Positions 1 to 11,252 are shown, counted from the stretch's first letter. The stretch is 64,000 nt of DNA from Ryuthela nishihirai (GCA_038380435.1 JAWZYU010000025.1:26202707-26266706); one strand, 5' to 3'. Notes: generated from the sequence alone by a model not told the origin. Made by a program: numbers and translations.

Positions 1-891
1 ATAAACTATAGAGAGACAATTTATCAATAAAATAAGGTGTGACCAGGTTACAGATTATGGGTATTAACTTGCAGTCTTCCAAATAATGAGCTAAGATTTA
101 AATGACCATTGCCTTTTATAATTTGGTATCTAAATAGACTTTTTCCTAATTGTATTTTGATCATTCCTGCTTCCAGTTACTAGCAATGTGTTAATAATTT
201 CATATCTCTTTAAATTGAAAGAAAGGAGCAGGGAGCTCAGACTTGTTACTGATCACTAATTCCACATCTCAAAGTTGAATATATTATGCTTATTATTATT
301 TATTGAAATATTATTAAATATTAAAAGTTAATTGCTCACTTTTTAAAAATAAATAACAACCGGTTAAATTTTAATATCAATAGTTTTAATTTTTACGTCT
401 GAGTAAACTTCAGCATTTGCATTATTTAATACCATTTGTCTCGAAAACGAAGTGAGTTCATAATGATAAAGGCGTTGAAATTAGGCAAAGGATCGATTTT
501 TTAACGTTAGTGTCCTATCTATACAAAGTTACATTAATCTGAGTATACGATGACAAAAAGGACATCACGTGACTCCCTACCTTGTAACGCATTAGGGTGA
601 CGGTTTACTCAAGAAATCATGCTAAGCGGGTAAGTTGTGCTGTATTTCTGTGTAGTACTATGGAAAAAATCATATTTCGTAATTAACAATTGCTATTCAC
701 AATTTCATATAAAAAAAAATTGTCCAAATTGGATTGACTTACATATGCACATTTATTTTAAACAACTTATACTACAGAAGTATTGGTAATTGTTATTTTG
801 TTAATGCAAAAGTCATCATTAAACAAGATACTTGACAACTTCATGTCGGTTACAAAACCAATATAACTTAGTTACTAACTACATCTAATTT
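1..891. other. AT-rich spacer, nothing recognised
   Basis: No open frame of note, SINE head or inverted repeat was recognised here. The sequence is AT-rich and ends where the 5'-truncated RTE copy begins. Confidence 0.5.
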
Positions 892-1694
892 TATGCTGAT
901 TATTTAGCCCTTTTGGCAAATGATGTTGATGAGATGAACTCTTTCATTCGAACTGTTGATGAGACTGGTAGACAGTAGGTTTGGTTATAAACAGAGAGAA
1001 AACTAAAGTGATGAAAATTGGTCAGGCACGTTGTGATTCAGTTAATCTGAATGGTTGCAGTCTTGAGCAGGTGTCACAGTTTAATTACCTTGGGAACTGC
1101 GTAACTGATACTGGTGATGTATGGCATGAGATTAACAGACGAATAGGGATTGCTGCCGGGACTTTTAAGAATCTATGGAGAGTGTGGAGAAATAGGCGTA
1201 TACACCTAAAGACTAAAATTAGACTGTATAATAGTTTGGTTCTTTCTAGGGTTAGTTATGGTAGTGAAACTTGGACGCTGTGTAAGCAAGGTAACAGGAA
1301 ACTAGATGCTTTTGATTCTAGATGCTTACGCAGTATCTTGGGTATTAGGTGGTTTAACTTTGTAACTAATGATGAGGTTAGGCAAAGGAGTCTGCAACCT
1401 CCTTTAAGCAGCATATTGTGCAGAGAGAGACTCCGCTGGTTTGGCCATGTTGCCCGTATGGATAATTATAGATTGGCGAATAGGGTTATGAACAGTGTGC
1501 CTAGAGGCCTCAGAAGGAGGGGGAGACCTAGGATGTGGTGGGCAGACAATGTCAAACAGGACCTGTTAGAATTGGTGTACAGTGGCCGGATGCAGCAGAT
1601 GTAGCTCAGGACAGATATGCTTGGAGAATTAAACTGCGCGGTCTCGTTGGACTTCCGTAGCCCATGGCTGCTTGAGGATGATGATGATGATGAC
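892..1694 (+). pseudogene. RTE-type LINE, 5'-truncated copy 1 (C-terminal reverse transcriptase)
   Basis: This is a dead-on-arrival fragment of the same LINE that is nearly complete at 57.6-61.2 kb. Homology starts inside the RT catalytic block (the YADD box reads as a degraded 'ADYLALLAND') and runs through the C-terminal region containing WFGHVARMDNY. The longest open piece is 981-1604 (207 residues). One small indel before it (GGTAGACAGTAGG against GGTAGTAGAGTAGG in the long copy) and a one-T loss near 1563 put the start and end out of frame. The tail is a very short 3' UTR ending in a GATGAT run (1675-1693), which is how all three copies end. Truncation at the 5' side with an intact 3' end is the expected result of incomplete target-primed reverse transcription. 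Confidence 0.9.
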
Positions 1695-1714
1695 ATCTAA
1701 TTACGTCTACCGTA

Positions 1715-2165
1715 TTAACTTAGTTAGCTACTTAAGTCTACTTAAAGTTTACTTAAGGATAAAGTACTTGCTTAAGTAACTTACCCTTAAGTAAGTAGGT
1801 AAGGAAATTTTCTAGTAAATATTTTATTTGCTTAATTTTACTTAAGTACTTACTTGAATGAGAAACTTGCTTAAGGAAACGATATCTTTGTACATATATT
1901 TTCCCCCATGTCGGAAAAAATGTTATATTACAATTAAAGAATTAAATTTCGCACGATTGTTACAAAAAATATAATTCCAATATTAATTAAAACTCAATGA
2001 AAATCATAGAATATTATTTCTTCTTCATACAGTAAATAAAAGTTTATGGATGACTGAGATTCTTGTTTAGCTTTCTCACCCACTCCAACAGTAGGTAAAC
2101 AAGTTAGACAGCGAATCTAATGCTTGCTTGCTTACCTACTTACTTAGTCAACAAGCATAATATTA
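1715..2165. repeat. CTTAAG-rich low-complexity patch
   Basis: The words CTTAAG, ACTTAAG and TTACTTAAG recur many times between 1720 and 1880, and CTTGCTTACCTACTTACTTAG occurs near 2130. The palindromic hexamer CTTAAG makes the stretch self-complementary. No coding potential was seen. Confidence 0.5.
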
Positions 2166-2216
2166 TATTATATTATAGTTATAAAAATAATAAAGCTATA
2201 AATATAATAAAAAAAT

Positions 2217-2411
2217 AAATAAATACCCCCTCAAGCAGCTGCTTGCCACAGAGGTCTGACAGGAGCCTGTCAGTTTATATGCCAGAGTAGAAGGTCTGTG
2301 AGGATGGCAGGACCTCAGCAGAAAAACGACACATACATCCATGCCTTACCCGGGGTTCGAACCCAGGTCCCTTAGATCAGTAGCCAAGCGCGCTAACCAC
2401 TCGGCCATGAT
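2217..2411 (-). mobile_element. SINE-B, full length
   Basis: Read on the minus strand it has a tRNA-like head (A box near GAGTGGTTAGC, B box GGTTCGAACCC) followed by the family body and a tail of AAATAAAT type on the plus strand. Confidence 0.85.
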
Positions 2412-3540
2412 AGGTGATGGAAATTACACTCTTTGGTGTAGATCTTTGCAGGCAAATATTCATTTCCCTAACTTGAAAAAAGTCTTGGTAGTCATCAATG
2501 ACTTCACCGATTAAGTTATTCAGCAGAAATCTTGACTAAACTCCAGTTATAGCAATGCAGATTTCATTCTTGATCCGCTTAAAGCAGCCCATTGTCGTAC
2601 TACACAGAAGAGATGTCATCTCTAGTAGTCTGATACATCCCTGTGATTCCAAAGTTGTAAATATATGGAAAATGATAATTCTATGCTAATTGTATTTACT
2701 TCACCCCTCCATGAAGAATTCCTGCCGATGCCCATGATCCAAATCAACTAAAGTTTGAAAACCTCTGACATTATTAAGACTAACCTCAAGAAATGTACAG
2801 ATCCTCAATTTTAATTAACTTATAAAAAATCCCGGAAAGGTTTTAGACAGAAAATAACTAAAGAATTCAGAATCCTTCCCAGAAATAGAGTCCCAGAAGT
2901 CTGCTAAACTTATACGTTAAATAAGATATATATCTTTGGCAACAGCTCATCGAAAAGTTACCACAAGGTCTGTGCATGAGCCACAGACGAGGGAAAGAAG
3001 AAAGCCATCCACGTCGATAAAAGACATCAGTAGCACAACTCGAATAAAGAATCTCAGTTGACGTCATTCTTTGCTAAAGAAAACTGTGAAGATATCATTT
3101 TTTCATTTTGTAAAACCTTTATAGCTTTTTACATGAATCTTTCGAATTGTAAATCCAAATATTTTTTGTTTGTTTGCTTTAGTGCCAAAGAGCTAAAAGT
3201 TTGAACATTTTTATCGTTCTTCCTTGCGAAGATTTCGAAATTTGTCTACAACTCTTCGCTTTTCCTTTTCCAACATAATCCAGCATAGCAGATTTATACA
3301 CTACGATTTTTTGTCCGTTTGCAAAAAAACTGAAACAAAAACGAGCTAATGTTTTCACTTTATCGTTTTTTTGTCTGTTGACAGTCAACATCTTTGTTTT
3401 TAGATGTAAATTAAAAATTATTTTGGGATTGAATAGGAATCGATGAAATACACCCAGTCCCCGACTAACACAAATTCTACCAGCACGAATTTCACATAGG
3501 GAGGGGCGGTCATAAGTCTCAAGTCTGGAGGGGGCCATTT
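2412..3540. other. Spacer, no gene recognised
   Basis: A 119-codon minus-strand frame at 3179-3538 exists but has no recognisable domain, no splice context and low-complexity composition, so I do not call it a gene. Confidence 0.4.
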
Positions 3541-3549
3541 AGAGGCATA

Positions 3550-3775
3550 TGAAGGATTTTGTAGTTAAAAGTGTCATTTATGGACTACAAAATCCTTTAT
3601 ATACCCCTACATATAGCCTTCATGTGTGTGTGTGTGGGGTGGGGTGGGAGTACTGAAGGCGTCAGGGGTTTGCCTTCCCGGAAAAGAAATTGGCTAGCTC
3701 TTGGAATGAAAAAATGAAACATTTGCAAATCTCGTGGAAGGGGCCGTGGCTCCCTCCAAGAGATTTGCAAACCTG
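3550..3775. repeat. Two hairpin-forming inverted repeats
   Basis: The 14-base arms AAGGATTTTGTAGT and ACTACAAAATCCTT flank an 18-base loop (about 3551-3596). A second imperfect hairpin at 3722-3772 pairs TTTGCAAATCTC with GAGATTTGCAAA around a G/C-rich centre. A short TG run (3621-3632) and poly-G lie between them. This may be a remnant MITE, but no ends were found. Confidence 0.6.
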
Positions 3776-4149
3776 TCTCACCTATGTCAATTATCCTTGT
3801 TCATAATTTCAGCACTTCCAAAACGATGTTTCACATTTTCCTATACAAAATATTGCGTTTAAACAGATGTAGCTCTTAAAATATTTGTAAACAACAGAGA
3901 ACATTTCAATTGGCGCTGACATATGACAACGTACGCTTATACAAATTTATTTGATTTGTTCAAGATTATAACTTGTCGCGTTTAAAGTAGAATCATTGAT
4001 AAATATATGTTAGTCCTCTTCATTACTCAACAAGAAATTTTTACAACAATCAAGTTCTCGCTTTCAATCTTCATTATTCGTAGTTTTTCTTATATTGTTT
4101 TTCCACTGAGGTCTCGACTTCCCCATAGACTTTTATTATGTTGTATTAT

Positions 4150-4520
4150 ATTGCCAAGCACCTCCTGTCAGACCTCTTATGGCTTTAGTTGTGTTATTTA
4201 CCTCTGACCGGCACTTTTTTTTGCACACAATGGGCTAAACGGGCAGGTCACAAGGACTCCGAAGGCTCAGAGAAGGTTGCGGGGGGGGGGGGGGGACCCA
4301 TTGGAACAGCTATTGAGAGACAGATGGTAGCCTCCCTTCATGGCCATCCAGCGTGTTCTTTAACGTGCACAAGGTATGGCTCTCATGCACACGGAGCCAC
4401 GGCTTAATGTCCCATCCGACGGACAACGGCCTTTCCAAGCCCATCGGTGTCCCCTACTGACCACAGGCAGGGTAGGCAGACCTGGGACCTCTTATGGTAA
4501 GCAGTTGCTTTGGGACTAAG
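4150..4520 (+). mobile_element. SINE-B tail fragment interrupted by SINE-A
   Basis: CCTGTCAGACCTCT just before 4183 and GGTAAGCAGTTGCTT just after 4495 are the two halves of a SINE-B 3' region (plus orientation). The SINE-A at 4183-4485 splits them. Confidence 0.6.
4183..4485 (-). mobile_element. SINE-A, head missing, nested in SINE-B
   Basis: Flanked by a perfect 12-bp target duplication GACCTCTTATGG (4171-4182 and 4486-4497). The copy lacks the tRNA-like head and contains a G17-type run near 4279. The duplication shows that SINE-A inserted after this SINE-B was already present. Confidence 0.85.
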
Positions 4521-5105
4521 ACATTTAGTTCTAAAATATTCGTAGCTAAGTTGGCAACGCTGATTACAGTTGTTGCAATGTATATACTTTTCGCTGGAAC
4601 TTATTACACATTGGGAACTGCGTTTTAAGGCAGTTCAAAGTGACTTCATCCCAAATGTTTCATTGGTATGATGTCGTTAAATGATTAAGTTAGGGCGAGG
4701 CGATATGTCGTGGTTGTAAAGGCAGAGTTGTAGTTTACTGGTTACTGGCAATTATCCTCTTCTTTAATGTAGCCAGGACCGCATTTACCATAAGGGGCAT
4801 TAGGCGCAAGCTGGGACCACATTTTGAAACCTTACCCCTCACAAACAACATTATAAAAAAATCCTAGTTAGAGTTGCAAAATAAAATACTTATTTTTAAA
4901 CACGAAATTCACTAGAGCAAACTAAAATGGGGAATTTATCTTTAACGTTTATTGAATGTGAATTAACAGTTTTTTAAATTGTGATGATTAAATTGATGGT
5001 TTTACCAAAACACTTTGATGATTTTTGATCGAAAAGTTTTTAGTTAAATGCTTATCAAGAAATGTTCAACATTGCAATTTGGTAGTAAACTGCAATTCAT
5101 GCCAA
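4521..5105. other. AT-rich spacer
   Basis: No gene or element ends were recognised. Confidence 0.4.
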
Positions 5106-5106
5106 A

Positions 5107-5212
5107 AATATTTTAATTAATCTTAGTAATGTCCAACCGTGCCATTAGTAATGTCTTAGTAATATTTTAATTAATCTTAGTAATGGACATTACTAAGATT
5201 AATTAAAATATT
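5107..5212. repeat. 25-bp perfect palindrome plus direct repeat
   Basis: Arms 5161-5185 and 5188-5212 are perfect reverse complements with a 2-base centre. The left arm is also a direct repeat of 5107-5131. A local template-switch event would make this arrangement in one step. Confidence 0.85.
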
Positions 5213-5874
5213 TTTCATTAAAAAATTGTAAAAAATCAGTAAAAATTTTGTTTACTGGGATTGAGTTATATTTTTGTGATTATTTTTCTACAATTCTTTA
5301 AATAAAATTTTTTAAATATTTTTCTTGAACCAAACACCAAATATTGCAAAAAAAAAACTAAGTAAGGGGCCTGGAATCTTCCCCCAAAAAGAAGTTTTCA
5401 TTTAGGTCAGAACAAAAAGTTTAACATCTATCGTCTGGCCTAAAAATAAAAACAATAGCTTGTTTTTTGAAAAGAAACTAAAAAAGTTTTAAAAATTTAA
5501 TCTTCCTATATGTGCAGTACGAAGCAAAAAATAATAATAACTTCCCCCAATTAGATTAGTATCACCGGAAGATGTTTCTTAAAAGCCTGTCTTTCGTCTA
5601 GCTGAAAGAGTTTGTGGTGTCCTATATTTCTTTTCAAATTAATGTGATTGGACGAAGCGATCATTGAAGGAAACTTTTGCTTTCTATGAAACAATATGTA
5701 AGAAGATGATTATTTTTTGCTCGTTTTCTTAAAAGAAACGTAGCCACAGAAAAATTTGTAAAATAGACCAACATTAAACGAATATTGCAAATGATGCAAT
5801 TATGTTAGAAATTTTGGAGGTGGAATGTAAGGGCCAAGAGCAGAGGAGTACTGATAGGCCAGATACCATTGGAA
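5213..5874. other. AT-rich spacer
   Basis: Poly-A and poly-T tracts only. No supported gene. Confidence 0.4.
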
Positions 5875-5882
5875 GTTTCTGG

Positions 5883-7224
5883 CAGGGGGGTAGCGAAGGA
5901 CTATGGTTGGGGGGGGGGAAGTGAACGAAAAATTTCCACTGTTTTCCACTATAAAATTTTGACAACTGAGAAAAGTACTTTACATAAATTTAATTATGTT
6001 TCCGTCACGGACATACTCAGAATTTCTCTCCGTGGGAGAGGGGGGAGGGGAGCTGCTCCGCGATATTTCACAAGTCCCTCGATTTCGCAACCGTGCCATG
6101 ATTTCACAAAATAGAATCCTAATTTTTACATCTCAACTGAAGTTTATCAAGTCACTTCAAATTTTACGAACTCCCCAAGATTTTGCTAACTCATCTACAT
6201 TTTACGAAGTTGTCTCCATTTTGACAGCTCGCCATAATTTTACTGAAAAAAAATCTAATTTTTACATCTCCCCTGAATTTTCAAGTCACTTCGAATTTTG
6301 CCAACTCTCTTCAATTGCACAGAAACAATCTCAGTTTTCACAACTGATCTATATTTTACCAGTTGGCTTCGAATTTTGCCACCCCCCCATACATTTTGCC
6401 AACTTGTCATAATTTTACAAAAAAAATCCCAATAATAAAAAAAACCAAAAATACCCGTCAAGATTTTGCCAAGTCACTTCTAATTTTGCCAACTCGCCAT
6501 AATTTTACAGAAAAAAATCTCAAACTTAACATCTCACCCGAATTTTGCCAACTCCCCTTAATTTCACAAAATCAATCCCAATTTTCAGAACTCTCCTCTG
6601 TTACCAAGTGGCTTCTAATTTTACCAACTGCCCCAGATTATGCCAAGTTGTCCGTTTTTCCAACTCGCTATAATTTTACAGAAAAAAATCCCAAATTTTA
6701 CATCTCACCTGAATTTTGCCAACTCCCCAAGATTTTTCGAAGTTGTCTCGATTTTCCCACCTCCCCTTAATTTCACAAAATCAATCCCAATTTTCAGAAC
6801 TCGCCTGTGTTTTACCAAATAGCTTCTAATTTTGCCAACTGCCTTAGATTTTGCCAAGTTGTCTCGATTTTGCCAACTCGCAATAATTTTACAGAAAAAA
6901 ATCAAAATTTATATATCTCACCCGAATTTTGCCAATTCCCCAAGATTTTGCCATCTCTCCTTAATTTCACAAAACCAATCCCAATTTTCAGAACTCCCCT
7001 GTACTCTACTAAGTGACTTCGAATTTTGCCAACTGCCCTAGATTTTTTCAAGTTGCCTCGATTTCGGCAACTACCCTAGATTTTGCTAACTCCACTTCCT
7101 TTTACCAAAAAAAATAATCCCGATTTTCACAACTCACCTAGATTTTACAAAGTCGCTTCGAATTTTGCCCACTCCGATTTACTTTGGGGGGGGGGGGGAG
7201 CCTCCCCCCATAGCTAAGCCCCTG
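5883..7224 (-). mobile_element. hAT-type non-autonomous element with minisatellite body, copy 1
   Basis: The ends read CAGGGG.. and ..CCCCTG and are flanked by a perfect 8-bp duplication GTTTCTGG (5875-5882 and 7225-7232), the hallmark spacing of hAT transposition. Inside the G-rich ends, almost the whole body (about 6050-7170) is a degenerate AT-rich array in which TTTTGCCAA(C/G)T, the complement of the TTGGCAAAAT word, recurs roughly every 20-50 bases. Several short open frames across it are by-products of the repeats. No transposase is encoded. A sister copy in the opposite orientation lies at 45998-47212. Confidence 0.85.
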
Positions 7225-7368
7225 GTTTCTGGGTTGCCCCAAATTGTGACTATCACAGAATTGAGTTCATTGCATCATATTTATTCTCTGTGAAAACGAG
7301 AATCCCATAGACCCCAGATTCGATGAGTAGTCTTCTAGTTTAAATTCATTATCATTAAGCCAATAGCC

Positions 7369-7568
7369 GTCCCGTGGTCGAGTGGTTAGCACGCTTGGCT
7401 ATTGATCTAAGGGACCTGGGTTCGAGCCCCGGTTAAGGCATGGATGTATGTGTCGTTTATTCTGGTGAGGTCCTGCCATCCTCTCAGACCTTCTACTCTG
7501 GCATATAAACTGATAGGCTCCTGTCAGACCTCTGTGGCAAGCAGCTGCTTGAGGGGATATTTATTTTA
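7369..7568 (+). mobile_element. SINE-B, full length
   Basis: The head GTCGAGTGGTTAGCACGC and B box GGTTCGAGCCC are intact, and the tail is GGGGATATTTATTTTA. GCCAATA on both sides is a possible short target duplication. Confidence 0.85.
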
Positions 7569-8105
7569 TATGCCAATATCTAATATATATTTAATATCAT
7601 TAAACCGAAATTTTCATGCTTCAAGAACAGCCTGTGTTTTAAGCGGAGATTTCATCGAGAATCTTATATCTCCTTTTCTCCTGGTGTCGCAATAGCGACA
7701 TTACATTCCCTTCTGCTCTATTGATCTGAAAGTCGTCATTTTCGGCAACGCGATTGTAACACGTCAGCATTAACAACGCGTCCTCCCGCAGGTCACAGGT
7801 ACAATCATCAGTCATGCGGACACAACGGATACGGTCTTCGCTGTCGTTCAGGGCTGTAGGTTAATAGAACGAAACTCTTGAAACGGTAACATTCAGTCGA
7901 AGCAGTGGCGCAACCAGGGGGGGGGGGAAGGCCCTGACACCCCCCCCCCCCCAAAAAAAAAAAAAAAAAAAAAAAAAACTCTAGAAAATTTTCCAAAAGT
8001 CTTTTTCTAATTAAAATTCATTTTTTATATTTATGTTGTGTTGTGTCTTCTATTTCTATACTACTTATGAATTAGCGGTCACATAAGGCGGGAATACCCT
8101 ATAGT
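7569..8105. other. Spacer with a poly-C/poly-A tract and possible hAT-type end
   Basis: CAGTGGCGCAACCAGGGG at about 7904 resembles a hAT/MITE terminus. It is followed by G11, C14 and A24 runs, but no matching second end was found. Otherwise nothing was recognised. Confidence 0.4.
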
Positions 8106-8412
8106 TTCTCCGCAAAATTTCCCCGTCCTGCCCACGGTCAGTAGGGGACACCGATGGGCTTGTAAAGGCCGCCGTCCGTCGGATGGGACGTTAAGCCGTG
8201 GCCCCGTGTGCGGGAGAGCCATACCCTGTGCACGTTAAAGAACACGCTGGATGGCATTGTCGGGAGGCTACCATCTGTCTCCCAACAGCTGTTCCAGTGG
8301 GTCCCCTCCCCCAACCTTCTCTGAGCCTTCGGGGTCCTTGTGGCCTGGCCATTTAGCCCATGGTGTGCAAAAAAGTGCCGCTCAGAGGTAAAACAATCCA
8401 ATCCAATCCAAT
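8106..8412 (+). mobile_element. SINE-A, head missing
   Basis: 5'-truncated copy. Its tail is a clear pentamer run (CCAAT repeated near 8397-8412) rather than poly(A). Confidence 0.85.
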
Positions 8413-8453
8413 ACCCTATAGTTCTCAGGAATCACGGCCGTTGTGAACACAAG

Positions 8454-8498
8454 GCGAACGAAGTAGTGCTCGGGCGGACCGAGCGCTACTTCGTTTGC
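8454..8498. repeat. Imperfect hairpin, about 20-base arms
   Basis: ACGAAGTAGTGCTCGG pairs with CCGAGCGCTACTTCGT across a very short loop. The G/C-rich flanks continue the pairing imperfectly. Confidence 0.7.
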
Positions 8499-8719
8499 CC
8501 GAGCAGGGCCAGCGGGCCCCTCGGCTGTCCCCAAGATTAAATTCTGAGTGCGCCATTGAGTCAAAGACTTGGGTTAGCCAAACATTCAATGCTACAGTTA
8601 TGTTACAGTTATTCCTATGCGAATAACCTGCGATTATGACAAATCGCAAGCGAATAATTGCAACCCTAAATATTTTATGATTTTCGGCGTTTAGCCTTTC
8701 TCACCAAAATCCCCACAAA

Positions 8720-8955
8720 GGGAGGAGGCGTTGGCTAAAACGCATCGTGCAAAGCCTGAAATCTCCAGGTCCTAGGTTCGAGTCCCAACTGTATCAACTT
8801 TTAAATTTATCTCCATTAGTACTCACGCTTCCCCTGGTGAGAAAGGGGACACCGATGGGCGTTTTGGAAAAAACCGCCATCCGTCGGATGCGGCATTAAG
8901 CCGTGGTTTCGTGTGCAAGAGATCCACGCCCTTACACGTTAATGAACATGCTGTA
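8720..8955 (+). mobile_element. SINE-A, old divergent copy
   Basis: A degraded head with B box GGTTCGAGTCCC at about 8774 is followed by the family body (GGGGACACCGATGGGC..). Both are heavily substituted, and the 3' half is missing. Confidence 0.7.
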
Positions 8956-9024
8956 AGAAGGGTAAGGAGACCGAGACTCCTGCATCGGGTACAAAGCTGG
9001 GAGGGGCGCATAAATCACGGTATT

Positions 9025-9408
9025 GGGTTGTTTTACCTCTGAGCGGCACATTTTTGCACACCATGGGCTAAAATGGCCAGGTAACAAGGACCCCGAAGGC
9101 TCAGAGAAGGTTGGGGAAGGGGACCCATTGGAACAGCTGTTGGGAGACAGATGGTAACCTCCCGTCAAGGCCATCCAGCGTGTTCTTTAACGTGCACAGG
9201 GTATGGCTCTCCCGCACACGGAACCACGGCTTAACGTCCCATCCGACGGACGGCGGCCTTTCCAAGTATATCGATGTCCTCTACTGACCGTGGGCAGAGG
9301 CGGGGAATTTTGCGGAGATAAATCTCAACGCTGGCCCAGCTGGGACTCGAACCTGGGAACTGCAGATTACGAGCCTGGCGCGCTATCGACTGAGCCACCC
9401 CCTGCCCA
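9025..9408 (-). mobile_element. SINE-A, full length
   Basis: Complete from the GGGTTGTTTTACC tail complement to the GAGCCACCCCC head complement. Confidence 0.9.
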
Positions 9409-9794
9409 CACCAGAAGAGAAATTCGTAAGAACTGTATGATGCAGTGTCGGCGTCAACACAAATTTTATGTGCAGCATGCTAAGATATGTAATAAGCATT
9501 TTCGAGATGGCAATTACGATCGTGGCTTATGAAGCGAACTCTTAGGAATTCCTGTTAAACGTTAACTTTAAGGATAAATCTCTTCCAGATAGATATAAAC
9601 ATGCCGTACGAAAATTCAGTCTGGATTACGATGACCTCTTCTACTCGGACCAAACGATTGTTGTTTCGAGAAAAATAAATCGAATACCCTGAAAACTACG
9701 ACAATGTGCCCACTAAAAAAATTATTGCTGGTAATTGATAATTTAAATACTTCAGCTTATAGTGTACTGATCAAAAGAATAAAAACTTATTGTC
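9409..9794. other. Spacer, nothing recognised
   Basis: AT-rich, with no element ends or supported frame. Confidence 0.4.
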
Positions 9795-9988
9795 GGTAGC
9801 ACGCTTGGCTACTGATCTAAGGGACCTGGGTTCGAGCCCCGGGTAAGGCATGGATGTATGTGTTGTTTTTCTGCTGAAGACCTGCCATCCTCTCAGACCT
9901 TCTACTATGGCATATAAACTGACAGGCTCCTGTCAGACCTCTGTGGCAAGCAGCTGCTTGAGGGGGTATTTATTTTATTTATTTAAGC
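9795..9988 (+). mobile_element. SINE-B with altered head
   Basis: The body and tail are typical. The first bases read GTCGGTAGCACGC, where TCGGTAG is a SINE-A head motif in place of the usual GAGTGGTTAGC. This could be a hybrid head or a truncation that joined by chance. Confidence 0.8.
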
Positions 9989-10067
9989 AAAACAGTGGGG
10001 AAAATATCTATTTTGCAAACAAGATTCGATCTTAAGATAACAAAAAACGGTGGTTGATATATCAGAG

Positions 10068-10649
10068 CAGTGGTTCTCAACCTTCTATGCTTCACATACC
10101 CCCTGGAAATGTATATATAACTGGCGTACTACTTGTATAGATGGGGCGGGGGTGGCTCAGTCGGTAGCGCGCCAGGCTCGTAATCTGTAGTTCCCAGGTT
10201 CGAGTCCCAACTGGGTCAGCGTTGAGATTAATAATTGATTCCCCGCCCTACCCACGGTCAGTAGGGGACACTGATGGGCCTGGAAAGGCCGTCGCCCGTC
10301 GGATGGGACGTTAAGCCGTGGTCCCGTGTGCGGGAGAGCCATACCCTTTGCACGTTAAAGAACACGCTGGATGGCCTTGACGGGAGGCTACCATCTGTCT
10401 CCCTTCCGCTGTTCCAGTGGATCCCCTCCCCCAACCTTCTCTGAGCCTTCGGGGTCCATGTGATCTGACCATTTAGCCCATGGTGTGCAAAATAAGTGCC
10501 GCTCAGAGGTAAAACAACCCAACCCTTGTATAGATAGATAAAACTATAGTTATAGTATAACAATGGTTGTTTTTACTTTGTTACTAGAACTAGCGATTTT
10601 TGAGCTCTCACGACGTACCCCAAAAAATTTTACACTTTGAGAACCCCTA
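10068..10649 (+). mobile_element. Small hAT-type MITE interrupted by SINE-A
   Basis: The left end CAGTGGTTCTCAA is matched by the inverted right end TTGAGAACCCCTA. The flanks TATCAGAG and CGTCAGAG (10060-10067, 10650-10657) are a 6/8 target duplication. About 200 bp remain after removing the SINE-A at 10143-10524. Confidence 0.7.
10143..10524 (+). mobile_element. SINE-A, full length, young
   Basis: Perfect 11-bp target duplication CTTGTATAGAT (10132-10142 and 10525-10535). This fixes the family boundaries: it starts GGGGCGGGGGTGG and ends ..AACAACCCAAC. Confidence 0.95.
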
Positions 10650-10850
10650 CGTCAGAGTAACAACTTCGGAATTCAAGTGAAAAGGAGAAAAGCAAAATGC
10701 AAAGCTGTTTCATTTCATAACTTCAAGGCAACGTTTCTTAGGAAATTTAAAACTATGTTTACGCCACGTCAGATTAAATGTCTTTTGGAAGGAGAAACAT
10801 TTAAAACTTACTTCAGGCGCCAAAAATTTAATTTTTCCTCAAATTTTCGT

Positions 10851-11239
10851 GGGGCGGGGGTGGCTCAGTCGGTAGCGCGCCAGGCTCGTAATCTGTAGTT
10901 CCCAGGTTCGAGTCCCAGCTGGGTCAACGTTGAGATTTATCTCCGCAAAATTCCCCGCCCTGCCCACGGTCAGTAGGGGACACCGATGGACTTGGAAAGG
11001 CCGCCGTCCGTCGGATGGGACGTTAAGCCGTGGCCCCGTGTGCTGGTGAGCCATACCCTGTGCACGTTAAAGAACACACTGGATGGGCTTGACGGGAGGC
11101 TACCATCTGTCTCCCAACAGCTGTTCCAGTGGGTCCCCTCCCCCAACCTTCTCTGAGCCTTCGGGGTCCATGTGACTATGGCCATTTAGACCATGGTGTG
11201 CAAAAAAGTGCCGCTCAGAGGTAAAACAACCCAAAACAA
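10851..11239 (+). mobile_element. SINE-A, full length, young
   Basis: Perfect 13-bp target duplication CTCAAATTTTCGT (10838-10850 and 11240-11252). A box GGCTCAGTCGGTAGCG and B box GGTTCGAGTCC are intact. Confidence 0.95.
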
Positions 11240-11252
11240 CTCAAATTTTCGT

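Noticed and set aside
3179..3538. 119-codon minus-strand frame
   Set aside because: No recognised domain, low complexity and no partner exons.
6363..7041. Several 60-138-codon frames full of Phe, Cys and Asn
   Set aside because: They run across the degenerate minisatellite of the hAT-type element. The repeated residues are the translation of TTTTGCCAACTC words, not a protein family.
7904..7978. Possible hAT end CAGTGGCGCAACCAGGGG with G, C and A runs
   Set aside because: No inverted partner end or duplication could be found.
8138..8401. Recurring 60-110-codon frames (for example GCFTSERHFFAHHGLNGQ..) in about twenty places
   Set aside because: All lie inside SINE-A copies in one of two frames. 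They are translations of the SINE body.
10150..10225. tRNA-like sequences with A and B boxes
   Set aside because: They are SINE heads. Acceptor and anticodon stems do not close properly, and each is followed by a SINE body, so no functional tRNA gene is called.
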